Below, one piece after another: positions 1 through 5,460 of a DNA stretch of 6,461 nucleotides. The stretch lies in assembly GCA_013698195.1 (NCBI GenBank), contig JACCVK010000178.1:1-6461 (forward strand), in the 5' to 3' direction. How positions within the stretch are numbered: the first letter of the stretch is position 1; each line of letters starts with the position of its first letter. This stretch comes from Actinomycetota bacterium (GTDB lineage Bacteria; Actinomycetota; Thermoleophilia; Gaiellales; Gaiellaceae). Under the pieces are notes generated by a model. That model worked only from the letters and a program-made list of their open reading frames with translations, was not told where the DNA came from and made no database searches. A program made the translations under genes and the position numbers.

Positions 1-185
1 AGACCGACGTCGGCGAAGCGGTCGTGACGCTGCTCGCACCGGTCCAGGAGCGGTATCGCGAGCTACGCGGCGACGAGGGAGAGCTGAGACGCCTGCTCGC
101 CCTCGGGGCGGAGAAGGCGCGGGAGGCATCGGCGCCCACGATCGCCGCGATGTACGAGCGCATGGGTTTCGTACGCATTCCCTGA
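1..185 (+). CDS. trpS: Tryptophan--tRNA ligase, C-terminal end (5' truncated by window)
   Basis: This is the last 60 codons of a gene entering from the left edge, read from base 3 to a TGA at 183-185. It begins TDVGEAVVTLLAPVQERYREL and ends AAMYERMGFVRIP. That matches the C-terminal helical tail of bacterial class I tryptophanyl-tRNA synthetase, where an 'aVv..L.PiQeRy.eL' segment is followed by 'GaekAre.A..t...v...MG'. The enzyme charges tRNA-Trp with tryptophan in the cytoplasm. The catalytic HIGH and KMSKS motifs would lie outside the window, so the call rests on the tail alone. The gene converges on rluB with a 43-bp gap in which I see no convincing terminator. A different class I synthetase is possible but less likely. 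Confidence 0.8.
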   Translation, partial: TDVGEAVVTLLAPVQERYRELRGDEGELRRLLALGAEKAREASAPTIAAMYERMGFVRIP

Positions 186-228
186 CCGCGCCGGGGGGTG
201 CGGAGCCGGCGATAGCGACGAAAGCCGA

Positions 229-930
229 TCACCTCGCTGCCCGCCGAAGCTCGTCGATCTCGGGACCGCTGAGCTCGCGCCACTCTCCCACGCGAAGATC
301 GCCGAGACCGAGGCCCGCGTAGCGGCTGCGATGCAGCCGCAGTACCGGGTGGCCAACGGCGGCGCACATCCGCTTGACCTGATGCTTGCGACCCTCGTGC
401 AGGGTGAGCTCGAGGACGGTGGTACTCGGCCTCGTCTCGAGCAGGCGCGCTTGCGCGGGCGCCGTGATGCCGTCCTCCAGCTCGACCCCGTCGCGTAGCT
501 CCTCGAGGGCTCCCTCTCCGGGCGAGCCTTCGACCTCGACGTCGTAGACCTTCGCGACGCCGTAGCGCGGGTGGGCCAGCCGGTGTGCGAGCTGCCCGTC
601 GTTGGTCAGCAAGAGGGCACCGGTCGTGTCTGCGTCCAGGCGGCCGACCGGGACGACGCGGGCAGCATGCTCGACAAGGTCGACCACGGTCGGACGGCCG
701 AACGGATCGCTCGCGGTCGTGACGACCCCGGGCGGCTTGTGCAGAAGCACGTACGCGAGCTCGTGTGCCTCGACGCGGTTGCCGTCGACCTCGACGATGT
801 CGCCGGCGCGGACTCGCGTGTGCAGCTCACCGAGCTCGCCGTTCACGTAGACGCGCCCCGCGGAGATCAAGTCGTCCGCGCGCCGCCGCGAGGCGACGCC
901 GCTCCGCGCGAGGTAGGCATTCAGGCGCAC
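229..930 (-). CDS. rluB: RsuA/RluB-family 23S rRNA pseudouridine synthase
   Basis: The 233-residue protein has the full family architecture. An N-terminal S4 RNA-binding domain spans about residues 1-55 (MRLNAYLARSGVASRRRADD, then a VYVNGE strand). The pseudouridine synthase domain follows, with LLHKPPGVVTT (62-72), the catalytic motif GRLDADTTG at 96-104 (catalytic Asp99), LLTNDG at 107-112, KVYDVEV at 127-133 and EGRKHQVKRM at 179-188. RluB isomerises a uridine near the peptidyl-transferase centre of 23S rRNA. The family is established by motifs; RluB rather than RsuA or RluF is inferred partly from the nearby scpAB, its common genomic partner. The start is GTG at 930. There is no Shine-Dalgarno, and a -10-like hexamer lies 6 nt upstream, so the mRNA may be leaderless. 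All key residues are present, and nothing suggests damage. Confidence 0.93.
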   Translation of the reverse strand: MRLNAYLARSGVASRRRADDLISAGRVYVNGELGELHTRVRAGDIVEVDGNRVEAHELAYVLLHKPPGVVTTASDPFGRPTVVDLVEHAARVVPVGRLDADTTGALLLTNDGQLAHRLAHPRYGVAKVYDVEVEGSPGEGALEELRDGVELEDGITAPAQARLLETRPSTTVLELTLHEGRKHQVKRMCAAVGHPVLRLHRSRYAGLGLGDLRVGEWRELSGPEIDELRRAAR

Positions 931-942
931 CGGTGCATTGTC
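931..942 (-). promoter_or_regulatory. Putative leaderless promoter -10 of rluB
   Basis: On the minus strand, GACAAT (937-942) is followed by exactly 6 nt and then the GTG start of rluB. This places the predicted transcription start at or within a nucleotide or two of the start codon. No good -35 is visible. A 10-bp palindrome, GCACCGGTGC (927-936), overlaps the start codon. The hexamer departs from TANNNT at its first base, so the call is tentative. Confidence 0.4.
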
Positions 943-949
943 GCGTCGC

Positions 950-961
950 TAGGGTTCGCCG
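950..961 (+). promoter_or_regulatory. Putative leaderless promoter -10 of the M29 peptidase gene
   Basis: TAGGGT (950-955) fits the actinobacterial TANNNT -10 consensus and is followed by exactly 6 nt before the GTG at 962. There is no Shine-Dalgarno. The TAG inside the hexamer is also the in-frame stop that bounds the reading frame, so the GTG at 962 is the first possible start. The whole divergent intergenic region is 31 bp, so the two promoters overlap back to back. Confidence 0.5.
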
Positions 962-2164
962 GTGCCCAGCAGGGAAGAGAGGCTCGACGGGCTCGCCGAG
1001 CTCGCCGTCTTCGGCGCGAACGTGCAAGAAGGGCAGTACGTCGCCGTCACGAGCTACATCGGGAAAGAGGCGCTGACGCGCAAGGTGGCGGAGGTTGCCT
1101 ACCGTTCGGGAGCCCGCTACGTCGACGTCGTGTACTTCGACCAGTGGGTGAAGCGCGAGCGAATCGCTCACGCTGACGAGGAGTCGCTCGACTTCGTGCC
1201 GCCGTGGCTCCGCGACCGGCTCCTGTTTCTCTCCGACGACCACGCTGCTCGCATCACGCTCTCGGGACCGCATGCTCCGCATGCCCTCGACGGCCTCGAT
1301 CCGGCGCGAGCCGGACGCGACCTCCTGCCGTATCTGCCGGAGTCCGGCGAGGTCGTGAACAAGCGAACCACCAACTGGACGATCGTCCCGGCGCCGACAC
1401 CTGCCTGGGCGGGGGCCGTGTACCCGGATCTCGACCGGGACGAGGCCGACGAGAAGCTCTGGGAGGCCGTGTCGCACATCTGCCGGCTCGACGCGCATGA
1501 TCCGAAGGCGGCTTGGACCGAACGGATCGAGGAGTTGAAGGCGAACGGCGCCCGGCTCACCGAGCGACGCTTCGACGCGATGCGGCTTCATGGGCCCGGC
1601 ACCGATCTCACGGTTGGCCTGCTGCCGTCCTCGTCCTGGCACGCGGGCGACTTCACGACGGTGGACGGCCTCCGCCACTACCCCAACATCCCTACCGAGG
1701 AGACGTTCACGACGCCGGATCCGGAGCGAGTCGATGGCCACGTCACGGCCACGATGCCGCTCGAGCTCTACGGGACGATCATCAAGGGCATCAGGGTCGA
1801 GTTCGAAGGCGGACGAGCGGTCAAGATCGACGCGGACGAAGGCGCCGAGGCGCTGCGCGCGGTCGCTGCGAAGGACGAGGGTGCGAGCCGCTTAGGCGAG
1901 CTCGCGCTCGTCGACGGCCAGGGTCGCATCGGTCCGCTTCGAACCGTCTTTCTCGACACGCTGATCGACGAGAACGCCGCCTCGCACATCGCGCTTGGCC
2001 ACGGCTACGAGTCGCCGGTCGAGGACGAGGCGGATCGCGCACGCGTGAACCGCAGCAAGGTGCACGTGGACTTCATGATCGGCAGCCCTGAGCTCAACGT
2101 CGACGGGATCACACGGGACGGCGACGCGGTTCCCGCGCTGCGAAACGGCGCCTGGCAGATCTGA
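962..2164 (+). CDS. M29-family metallo-aminopeptidase (AmpS/PepS/AmpT type)
   Basis: This 400-residue protein matches the usual M29 length of about 400-415. M29 enzymes are cytoplasmic two-metal (Zn or Co) exopeptidases that remove N-terminal residues from peptides. The N-terminal domain starts with the typical LAELAVFGANVQEGQYVAV and contains KEALTRKVAEVAYRSGARYVDV. The C-terminal catalytic domain carries every expected metal ligand: Glu247 in NIPTEETFTTP (242-252), Glu313 in LGELALVD, His342 and Tyr349 in FLDTLIDENAASHIALGHGY (330-349), and His368 and Asp370 in SKVHVDFMIGS (365-375). The start is GTG at 962, bounded by an in-frame stop at 950-952. The gene is head-to-head with rluB and tail-to-tail with scpB, so it is transcribed alone. 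It is the only plus-strand gene inside what is otherwise a scpA-scpB-rluB block. Substrate preference cannot be read from the sequence. Confidence 0.93.
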   Translation: MPSREERLDGLAELAVFGANVQEGQYVAVTSYIGKEALTRKVAEVAYRSGARYVDVVYFDQWVKRERIAHADEESLDFVPPWLRDRLLFLSDDHAARITLSGPHAPHALDGLDPARAGRDLLPYLPESGEVVNKRTTNWTIVPAPTPAWAGAVYPDLDRDEADEKLWEAVSHICRLDAHDPKAAWTERIEELKANGARLTERRFDAMRLHGPGTDLTVGLLPSSSWHAGDFTTVDGLRHYPNIPTEETFTTPDPERVDGHVTATMPLELYGTIIKGIRVEFEGGRAVKIDADEGAEALRAVAAKDEGASRLGELALVDGQGRIGPLRTVFLDTLIDENAASHIALGHGYESPVEDEADRARVNRSKVHVDFMIGSPELNVDGITRDGDAVPALRNGAWQI

Positions 2165-2178
2165 CTCGACCCGCCGCT

Positions 2179-2793
2179 CTACGACGCACGCGCCGACGCC
2201 ACTTCGACGAGACGATCGCGGAGCTCCTCGGTCGATTCGCCGAGATCGTCCAGTCGCGGCAGCGCAGCGAGGCTCTCGAGGGCGAAGACGCGCTCGAAGA
2301 GCGGCGTCGTGCGGTAGCGGATCGCGCCGCCCGGCGATCCCTGCTCCGGGTGCCCGCGGCCGGCTTCGGCGATGAGCCCGCGCTCGGCGAGGCTCGCAAC
2401 CGTTGAATCCGCTGAGACACCGCGGATCCGCGCGATCTCCGGACGCGAGCACGGCCCGAGGTACGCAACGATCGCGAGCGTCTCGTGCGCCGCCTGCGAG
2501 AGTCCGCGCTCGACGGGGCGCTCGAACAGCCGGGCGCACGCGCCGGCCGCGGCGCGCGAGGCGCGAAAGGCGTAGCCGCCGGCAACCTGTTCGAGCACGA
2601 TTCCGCTGCGTCCCTCGCGGTAGCGCTCTCCGAGGACACCGAGCGCGGTTTCGATCCGCACCGGATCGTCCTCCGTCGCGTCGGCGAGCTCGACGACCGA
2701 CAGCGGGGCAGAGGCAACGACGAGGAGTGCCTCGACCGTCTGTGCGAGACGATCGACCGGGTCGGAGACGATCAGGCGGAGCGGGCTGTCCAT
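2179..2793 (-). CDS. scpB: Segregation and condensation protein B
   Basis: The 204-residue protein is the kleisin-interacting dimer subunit of the Smc-ScpAB condensin, which compacts and helps segregate the chromosome origin region. It has two winged-helix domains. The first spans about residues 13-83, beginning DRLAQTVEALLVVASAPLS. The second spans about 95-170 and contains the family signature LSQAAHETLAIVAY (98-111), a RPEIARIRGVSADSTVASL segment and the strand pair RGLIAEAGR and IRYRTT. A short acidic tail follows, as is common. The ATG at 2793 lies inside the end of scpA (22-bp overlap) and is preceded by a GAGGAAAGGA ribosome-binding site, which supports translational coupling. The TAG stop is only 14 bp from the end of the convergent peptidase gene, leaving no room for a normal terminator. 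Confidence 0.94.
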   Translation of the reverse strand: MDSPLRLIVSDPVDRLAQTVEALLVVASAPLSVVELADATEDDPVRIETALGVLGERYREGRSGIVLEQVAGGYAFRASRAAAGACARLFERPVERGLSQAAHETLAIVAYLGPCSRPEIARIRGVSADSTVASLAERGLIAEAGRGHPEQGSPGGAIRYRTTPLFERVFALESLAALPRLDDLGESTEELRDRLVEVASARAS

Positions 2794-3533
2794 GCGAGAG
2801 TCCTTTCCTCGTCGGCTTTCGATACGCGAATCGGAGCGAAGGGTGCGGCCTGGCTGAGCGCGATCTCGCCGGCCTTGCGGAGCTCGAGCAGCGCAAGGAA
2901 CGCGACCGCTTGCTCGACGCGCGACAGACCGGTGATCTCGGAGTCGAAGTCGAAGCGACGCCGGCGGGCGAGGACGGCGCGGAAACGCTCGAGGAACTGC
3001 GAGACGGGCGGAAAGCGGAGAGCCATGTGCTCGAGCGACACGTTCGGCGGATATGACGCCAACCCTCGCAGCGCATCACCGAGAGCATTCGCGTCCTGCG
3101 GGGCCAGCCTGCGCTCGAGCCGTGGTGCAAGCGGAGACGGCCCGAGCCGATACCACCGGTCGCCTTCGGCGGCGAGGCGCTCGCGGATCCAGGCTGCCGC
3201 GTCCTTCATCCGCCGGTACTCGGCAAGTCGTCGTGCGAGCTCCTCGGCGGCCTCCTCGGGCTCGAGTGCCTCGAGCTCCGCAGCCTCGTCAGGGAACAGG
3301 CCTCGCGCCTTGAGCTCGAGCAAGGCCGAGATGAGGACGAGAAACTCACCGCAGGCGTCGAGATCGATCTCGTCCCGCTCGGCGAGCCGCTCGAGGAACG
3401 AAAGCACGATCGCTGCCACGTCGACCTCGCGCGGCTCGAGGGCCTCCTTGAGCAGCAACGTCAGAAGGAGGTCAAACGGGCCTTCGAAGGCGTCGAGATC
3501 GAGCTCGAGCTCTCGCACGAGGGTCTGCTCCAC
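2772..3533 (-). CDS. scpA: Segregation and condensation protein A (kleisin)
   Basis: The 253-residue protein is the kleisin bridging subunit of Smc-ScpAB. The N-terminal SMC-neck-binding region is clear: LDAFEGPFDLLLTLL at 13-27 matches the invariant 'FeGPlDLLL' motif, and LDACGEFLVLISALLELKAR at 58-77 matches 'aGefLvmAa.LLeiKSr.LLP'. An acidic, Glu/Ala-rich helical linker occupies about 83-125. The C-terminal winged helix (about 175-245), which binds the SMC head, includes LSRVEQAVAFLALLELRKAGEI (203-224) and QAAPFAPI. The start is GTG at 3533, at the conserved distance from the FEGP motif. There is no Shine-Dalgarno and a TAGCCT hexamer 6 nt upstream, so it is probably leaderless. The gene lies 56 bp downstream of the anti-sigma candidate, overlaps scpB, and probably has its own promoter. 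Confidence 0.94.
   Translation of the reverse strand: MEQTLVRELELDLDAFEGPFDLLLTLLLKEALEPREVDVAAIVLSFLERLAERDEIDLDACGEFLVLISALLELKARGLFPDEAAELEALEPEEAAEELARRLAEYRRMKDAAAWIRERLAAEGDRWYRLGPSPLAPRLERRLAPQDANALGDALRGLASYPPNVSLEHMALRFPPVSQFLERFRAVLARRRRFDFDSEITGLSRVEQAVAFLALLELRKAGEIALSQAAPFAPIRVSKADEERTLAWTARSA
2801..2810 (-). promoter_or_regulatory. Shine-Dalgarno of scpB, inside scpA
   Basis: On the minus strand GAGGAAAGGA lies within the last codons of scpA, with its 3' end 7 nt before the scpB ATG. This decides the scpB start. No nearby downstream ATG or GTG competes, and the overlap with scpA is 22 bp. Confidence 0.65.
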
Positions 3534-3576
3534 AGGCGAAGGCTAGCCAGGTAACCGGATGGGTCTAGGCCGGTTA
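3534..3576 (-). promoter_or_regulatory. Putative scpAB promoter with operator-like inverted repeat
   Basis: In the 56-bp gap between the anti-sigma stop and scpA, the minus strand carries TAGCCT (3540-3545) exactly 6 nt before the GTG. A -35-like TAGACC (3562-3567) lies 16 bp upstream of it. A perfect 7-bp inverted repeat, TAACCGG-N11-CCGGTTA (arms 3552-3558 and 3570-3576), brackets the -35 element. The -10 is embedded in the palindrome GGCTAGCC (3541-3548). There is no T-run, so an intrinsic terminator is unlikely; a repressor or activator site is more plausible. No experimental support is visible. Confidence 0.45.
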
Positions 3577-3589
3577 GAGACCTCCCAGC

Positions 3590-4339
3590 TCAAGGGCTCG
3601 GCGGGCGTAGGGACTCCCCGAGCTCGACGGCTTCGTCGAGCGTGAAGTCGCCCTCGAGCCGGAATGCGATGTCGTCGTCTTGCCAGAGGAGCACGTTGCC
3701 CGCGAGCCGTATCGAATCCTCGATCACGTTTCCCCGCTCGTCGAGGAGGAGCACGACGTGCGGCGAGCCGCTTAGGTAGAAGGCAGGGGAACCGTCGACC
3801 AGGGTCTCCTCGAGCGACGAGTCGCGGCCGACGACCTTCTTCGCGATGAGGCGCCGATCCACCATGAGCTGCGGGGTCTGCGAGACAAGCAGGCGAACAT
3901 CGTCGAGCGGCCCGTAAACGAACCACGCCATCGGGCGCTCACCGAGCAGATACACCCGGTCGGGACGTCGCTCGAGCTCTCGCAGCCGGAGTCCGACGCG
4001 ACGGCGTGCCTCGTCCAGCGTGACGGGCTCTCCCAGCGTCGTCTCGTCGAGCGCGCCCTCGACCGCCGGCAGCTCGTCCACGAGCTCGATCTGCTCACCG
4101 CCCAGGTTGAGGATGCGGAGGAGCGCCGAGCGCGCATCCGGCACGGCAAGCGTCGCGGCGAGCGCGGCGAGCAGCACGAGGGCGACGGCGAGTGAGACTC
4201 GCCGGCGGCTGCCTGCCCATGCAGCCTGGCGGGACGCCCGCGGCTCGATCCGCCCGAGCACCGACGACACGACGTCAGGCGCTAGGGGCACGTCGAGCTC
4301 GCGTCCGAGCGAGCGCAGCGCCTGCTCGAGACCGTTCAT
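3590..4339 (-). CDS. Putative single-pass membrane anti-sigma factor, DUF4367-like
   Basis: The 249-residue product has a short cytoplasmic N-terminus (1-47) containing an amphipathic LEQALRSLGRELDVPLAPDVVSSVL helix region. One transmembrane helix follows (about 48-66, VSLAVALVLLAALAATLAV, after the positive SRRR), then an extracytoplasmic domain of about 180 residues. The C-terminal part (DGSPAFYLSGSPHVVLLLDERGNVIEDSIRLAGNVLLW, then an LDEAVELGESL helix) resembles the DUF4367-type domain attached to many actinobacterial and firmicute sigma-factor partners. It contains no cysteine and has no HxxxCxxC zinc anti-sigma motif. The ATG overlaps the sigma stop as ATGA, and its Shine-Dalgarno is built from the last sigma codons. 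The anti-sigma role is inferred from this coupling and topology; the fold is a likeness judged by eye. The ATG at 4339 is preferred over upstream in-frame starts because those would run deep into the sigma gene. Confidence 0.72.
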   Translation of the reverse strand: MNGLEQALRSLGRELDVPLAPDVVSSVLGRIEPRASRQAAWAGSRRRVSLAVALVLLAALAATLAVPDARSALLRILNLGGEQIELVDELPAVEGALDETTLGEPVTLDEARRRVGLRLRELERRPDRVYLLGERPMAWFVYGPLDDVRLLVSQTPQLMVDRRLIAKKVVGRDSSLEETLVDGSPAFYLSGSPHVVLLLDERGNVIEDSIRLAGNVLLWQDDDIAFRLEGDFTLDEAVELGESLRPPSP

Positions 4340-4887
4340 GCGTCCACCTCCTCGCGCAGCCGCGCGAGAGCCCGAGCCGTGCGCGACTTCACGGTGCCGC
4401 GGCGGACACCGAGGACCTCCGCCGTCTCCTCCTCCGAGAGCTCGAGGAAGTAGCGGCACGCGAGCACGTCGCGATCCCGGTCGCTCAAGCCCTCGACCGC
4501 GCGGAGGAGCTCTTCGCGCCGCTCCCGCCCGAGCGCGGCCCCCTCCGGCGACGGGGCCGCGTCTCCCGAAGGTTGGGCCGCGGTCGCGCGCAGCGGCAGC
4601 TCGATGCGTCGGCGCTCCGACCGCCGGCGGTTGTGGGCTTCGTTTGCGACGATCCGCAAGAGCCAGGGCTTGAACGGCGCGCCTGCTCGAAAGCGGGGCA
4701 GCGCACGCCACGCTTTGACGAACGCCGTTTGCACCGCGTCCTCGGCATCGGCGGCGGAGCCGGTCAGGAGGTACGCGGTCCGAAACGCGAGTGACTGGTA
4801 CGTTCGCATGAGCTCCTCAAAGGCGCGCTCGTCTCCAGCTCTCGCACGCTCTGCGAGCGCGATGTCTTGTGGCGGCCGGCCCTCCAC
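4336..4887 (-). CDS. ECF (group 4) RNA polymerase sigma factor
   Basis: The 183-residue protein has the two-domain ECF layout. Sigma region 2 spans about residues 18-90: GDERAFEELMRTYQSLAFRTAYLLTGSAADAEDAVQ, then FVKAWRALPRF and PWLLRIVANEAHNRRR. A variable Ala/Pro-rich linker covers about 95-120. Sigma region 4 (about 125-178) carries LSDRDRDVLACRYFLELSEEETAEVLGVRRGTVKSR, ending with ARALARLRE. It directs RNA polymerase to stress or envelope promoters when released by its anti-sigma partner. The start is GTG at 4887. There is no Shine-Dalgarno, but an ECF-type promoter ends about 10 nt upstream, so the mRNA should be almost leaderless. The stop overlaps the ATG of the next gene. The matching promoter motif in front of its own gene and of the neighbouring surface-protein gene suggests autoregulation. 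The inducing signal is unknown. Confidence 0.93.
   Translation of the reverse strand: MEGRPPQDIALAERARAGDERAFEELMRTYQSLAFRTAYLLTGSAADAEDAVQTAFVKAWRALPRFRAGAPFKPWLLRIVANEAHNRRRSERRRIELPLRATAAQPSGDAAPSPEGAALGRERREELLRAVEGLSDRDRDVLACRYFLELSEEETAEVLGVRRGTVKSRTARALARLREEVDA
4347..4352 (-). promoter_or_regulatory. Shine-Dalgarno of the anti-sigma gene, inside the sigma gene
   Basis: AGGAGG, extending to AGGAGGTG, sits 7 nt before the ATG at 4339 and is formed by the final Glu-Glu-Val codons of the sigma gene. With the ATGA stop/start overlap it predicts tight translational coupling and near-stoichiometric production of the two proteins. Confidence 0.8.
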
Positions 4888-4936
4888 CGCCCTGTTCTAC
4901 ACGCCCCGCTTCGAAAAGGTTCCAGGGCGGTGGAGG
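4881..4936. repeat. Perfect 14-bp inverted repeat bracketing the sigma promoter
   Basis: CCTCCACCGCCCTG at 4881-4894 is exactly complementary to CAGGGCGGTGGAGG at 4923-4936, separated by 28 bp. On the minus strand the downstream arm contains the GTG start of the sigma gene, and the loop contains almost the whole ECF promoter. In read-through RNA the start codon would be paired in the stem; in RNA started at the ECF promoter the upstream arm would be absent. There is no T-run after the stem, which argues against an intrinsic terminator. A dimeric regulator site is an alternative. Confidence 0.8.
4898..4923 (-). promoter_or_regulatory. Putative ECF-type promoter of the sigma/anti-sigma operon
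   Basis: On the minus strand, GGAACC (4918-4923), a 15-bp spacer and GTGTA (4898-4902) form an ECF-like promoter; GGAAC is the classic -35 core for this sigma group. The predicted start is about 7-8 nt further on, within a few bases of the GTG at 4887. A TAGAAC hexamer (4894-4899) also lies 6 nt before the GTG and could serve as a housekeeping -10. The same motif with identical spacing occurs upstream of the surface-protein gene. Confidence 0.6.
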
Positions 4937-4949
4937 TTCCGTGCGCGCG

Positions 4950-5450
4950 CTAGCGCGGCAGCGCCGTCGGCCGCCAGCGCCTCCGAGCCCCGAGCGTGGC
5001 CGCTGCAAGCAGCGCCGCGACGAGTGCGACGAGTGCGAGCGGGAGCACGGGGAAGGACTCGAACGTGCCGCCTCCTCCCGGCGAGTCGGCGATCGTCTCG
5101 GGTCCGAAGGTCAGCCTGGAGTCGCCGAAGCCGCTGTCCACCACGACGTTCCACTCTCCCGCGGATGGGAAGACGACGTCCGCCTCGTAGATCCCGGTCT
5201 CCACCGTCTCGACCGCGATGAACTGCTGTGCGTCGCCGCTGCCGCTGTCGCGGATCGTCACGACAGGCGTCAACCCGCCGAGCGGCGTCATGCCGTGTTG
5301 CAGGATCTTGATCTCCGGATTCCAGGTGTCTCCGGGGCCGAGCCCGGTCGGCAGCGAGCTGACTCCGACGGTCGCCCAGCCACCCGCGGATGCGGTCCCG
5401 GCAACGGCAAGAGCGGCCACGAGAGCCGAAAGCACGATCAGGTGACGCAT
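4950..5450 (-). CDS. Secreted/membrane-anchored surface protein, YtkA/FixH-like domain (tentative)
   Basis: The 166-residue protein starts with a clear signal peptide (MRHLIVLSALVAALAVAGTASA, cleavage near residue 22). An Ig-like extracytoplasmic domain of about 110 residues follows. The stretches NPEIKILQHGMTPLGGLTPVVTIRD and GIYEADVVFPSAGEWNVVV recall YtkA/FixH-type beta-sandwich domains. A Gly/Pro spacer leads to one transmembrane helix (about 133-153) and a positive RRRWR tail, giving a type I membrane topology. It has no cysteine and so no lipobox, meaning it is not a substrate of the adjacent Lgt. The ATG at 5450 is chosen for its strong AGGAGG and the signal peptide; the longer in-frame extension runs antiparallel through lgt and is not credible. 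An ECF-type promoter lies upstream and the sigma operon follows. A role as sensor or effector of that sigma system is inference. The function is not known. Confidence 0.82.
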   Translation of the reverse strand: MRHLIVLSALVAALAVAGTASAGGWATVGVSSLPTGLGPGDTWNPEIKILQHGMTPLGGLTPVVTIRDSGSGDAQQFIAVETVETGIYEADVVFPSAGEWNVVVDSGFGDSRLTFGPETIADSPGGGGTFESFPVLPLALVALVAALLAAATLGARRRWRPTALPR

Positions 5451-5454
5451 GGAT

Positions 5455-5460
5455 CCTCCT
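5455..5460 (-). promoter_or_regulatory. Shine-Dalgarno of the surface-protein gene
   Basis: AGGAGG (within AAGGAGG) lies 4 nt before the ATG at 5450. It fixes the start of the signal-peptide protein and contrasts with the leaderless GTG starts of several neighbours. Confidence 0.8.

Noticed and set aside
186..228. Possible bidirectional terminator between trpS and rluB
   Set aside because: GC-rich but without a convincing stem followed by a T-run on either strand.
827..1741. Long open frame on the minus strand antisense to the M29 peptidase gene
   Set aside because: Arg-rich, low-complexity product with no recognisable domain; it overlaps a fully motif-complete peptidase gene. A typical GC-rich shadow frame.
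2109..2134. Another GGAACC on the minus strand, followed by a GTGTG
   Set aside because: Spacing is shorter than in the two matched promoters, it lies inside the peptidase gene, and no suitable gene start follows.
1892..3130. 412-codon minus-strand frame across scpB, scpA and the peptidase gene
   Set aside because: It spans two verified genes in another frame and an opposing gene, with Arg/Ser-rich composition and no domain.
3421..3520. Repeated CTCGAG/GAGCTC words in scpA
   Set aside because: Explained by Leu-Glu rich coding sequence with GC-biased codons; spacing is irregular, so not a true repeat array.
4340..4711. N-terminal extension of the anti-sigma frame into the sigma gene
   Set aside because: The extra residues are Arg/Ala-rich out-of-frame sigma sequence; the ATG at 4339 with AGGAGG and ATGA overlap is a far better start.
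4935..4940. Second GGAACC just upstream of the sigma promoter
   Set aside because: No GTGTA-like -10 lies at the right distance (CCTTT instead); it is probably incidental beside the inverted-repeat arm.
4946..4957. 12-bp palindrome CGCGCTAGCGCG over the surface-protein stop codon
   Set aside because: Built mostly of CG steps common in this DNA, with no loop or T-run; could be chance. Too weak to call a terminator.
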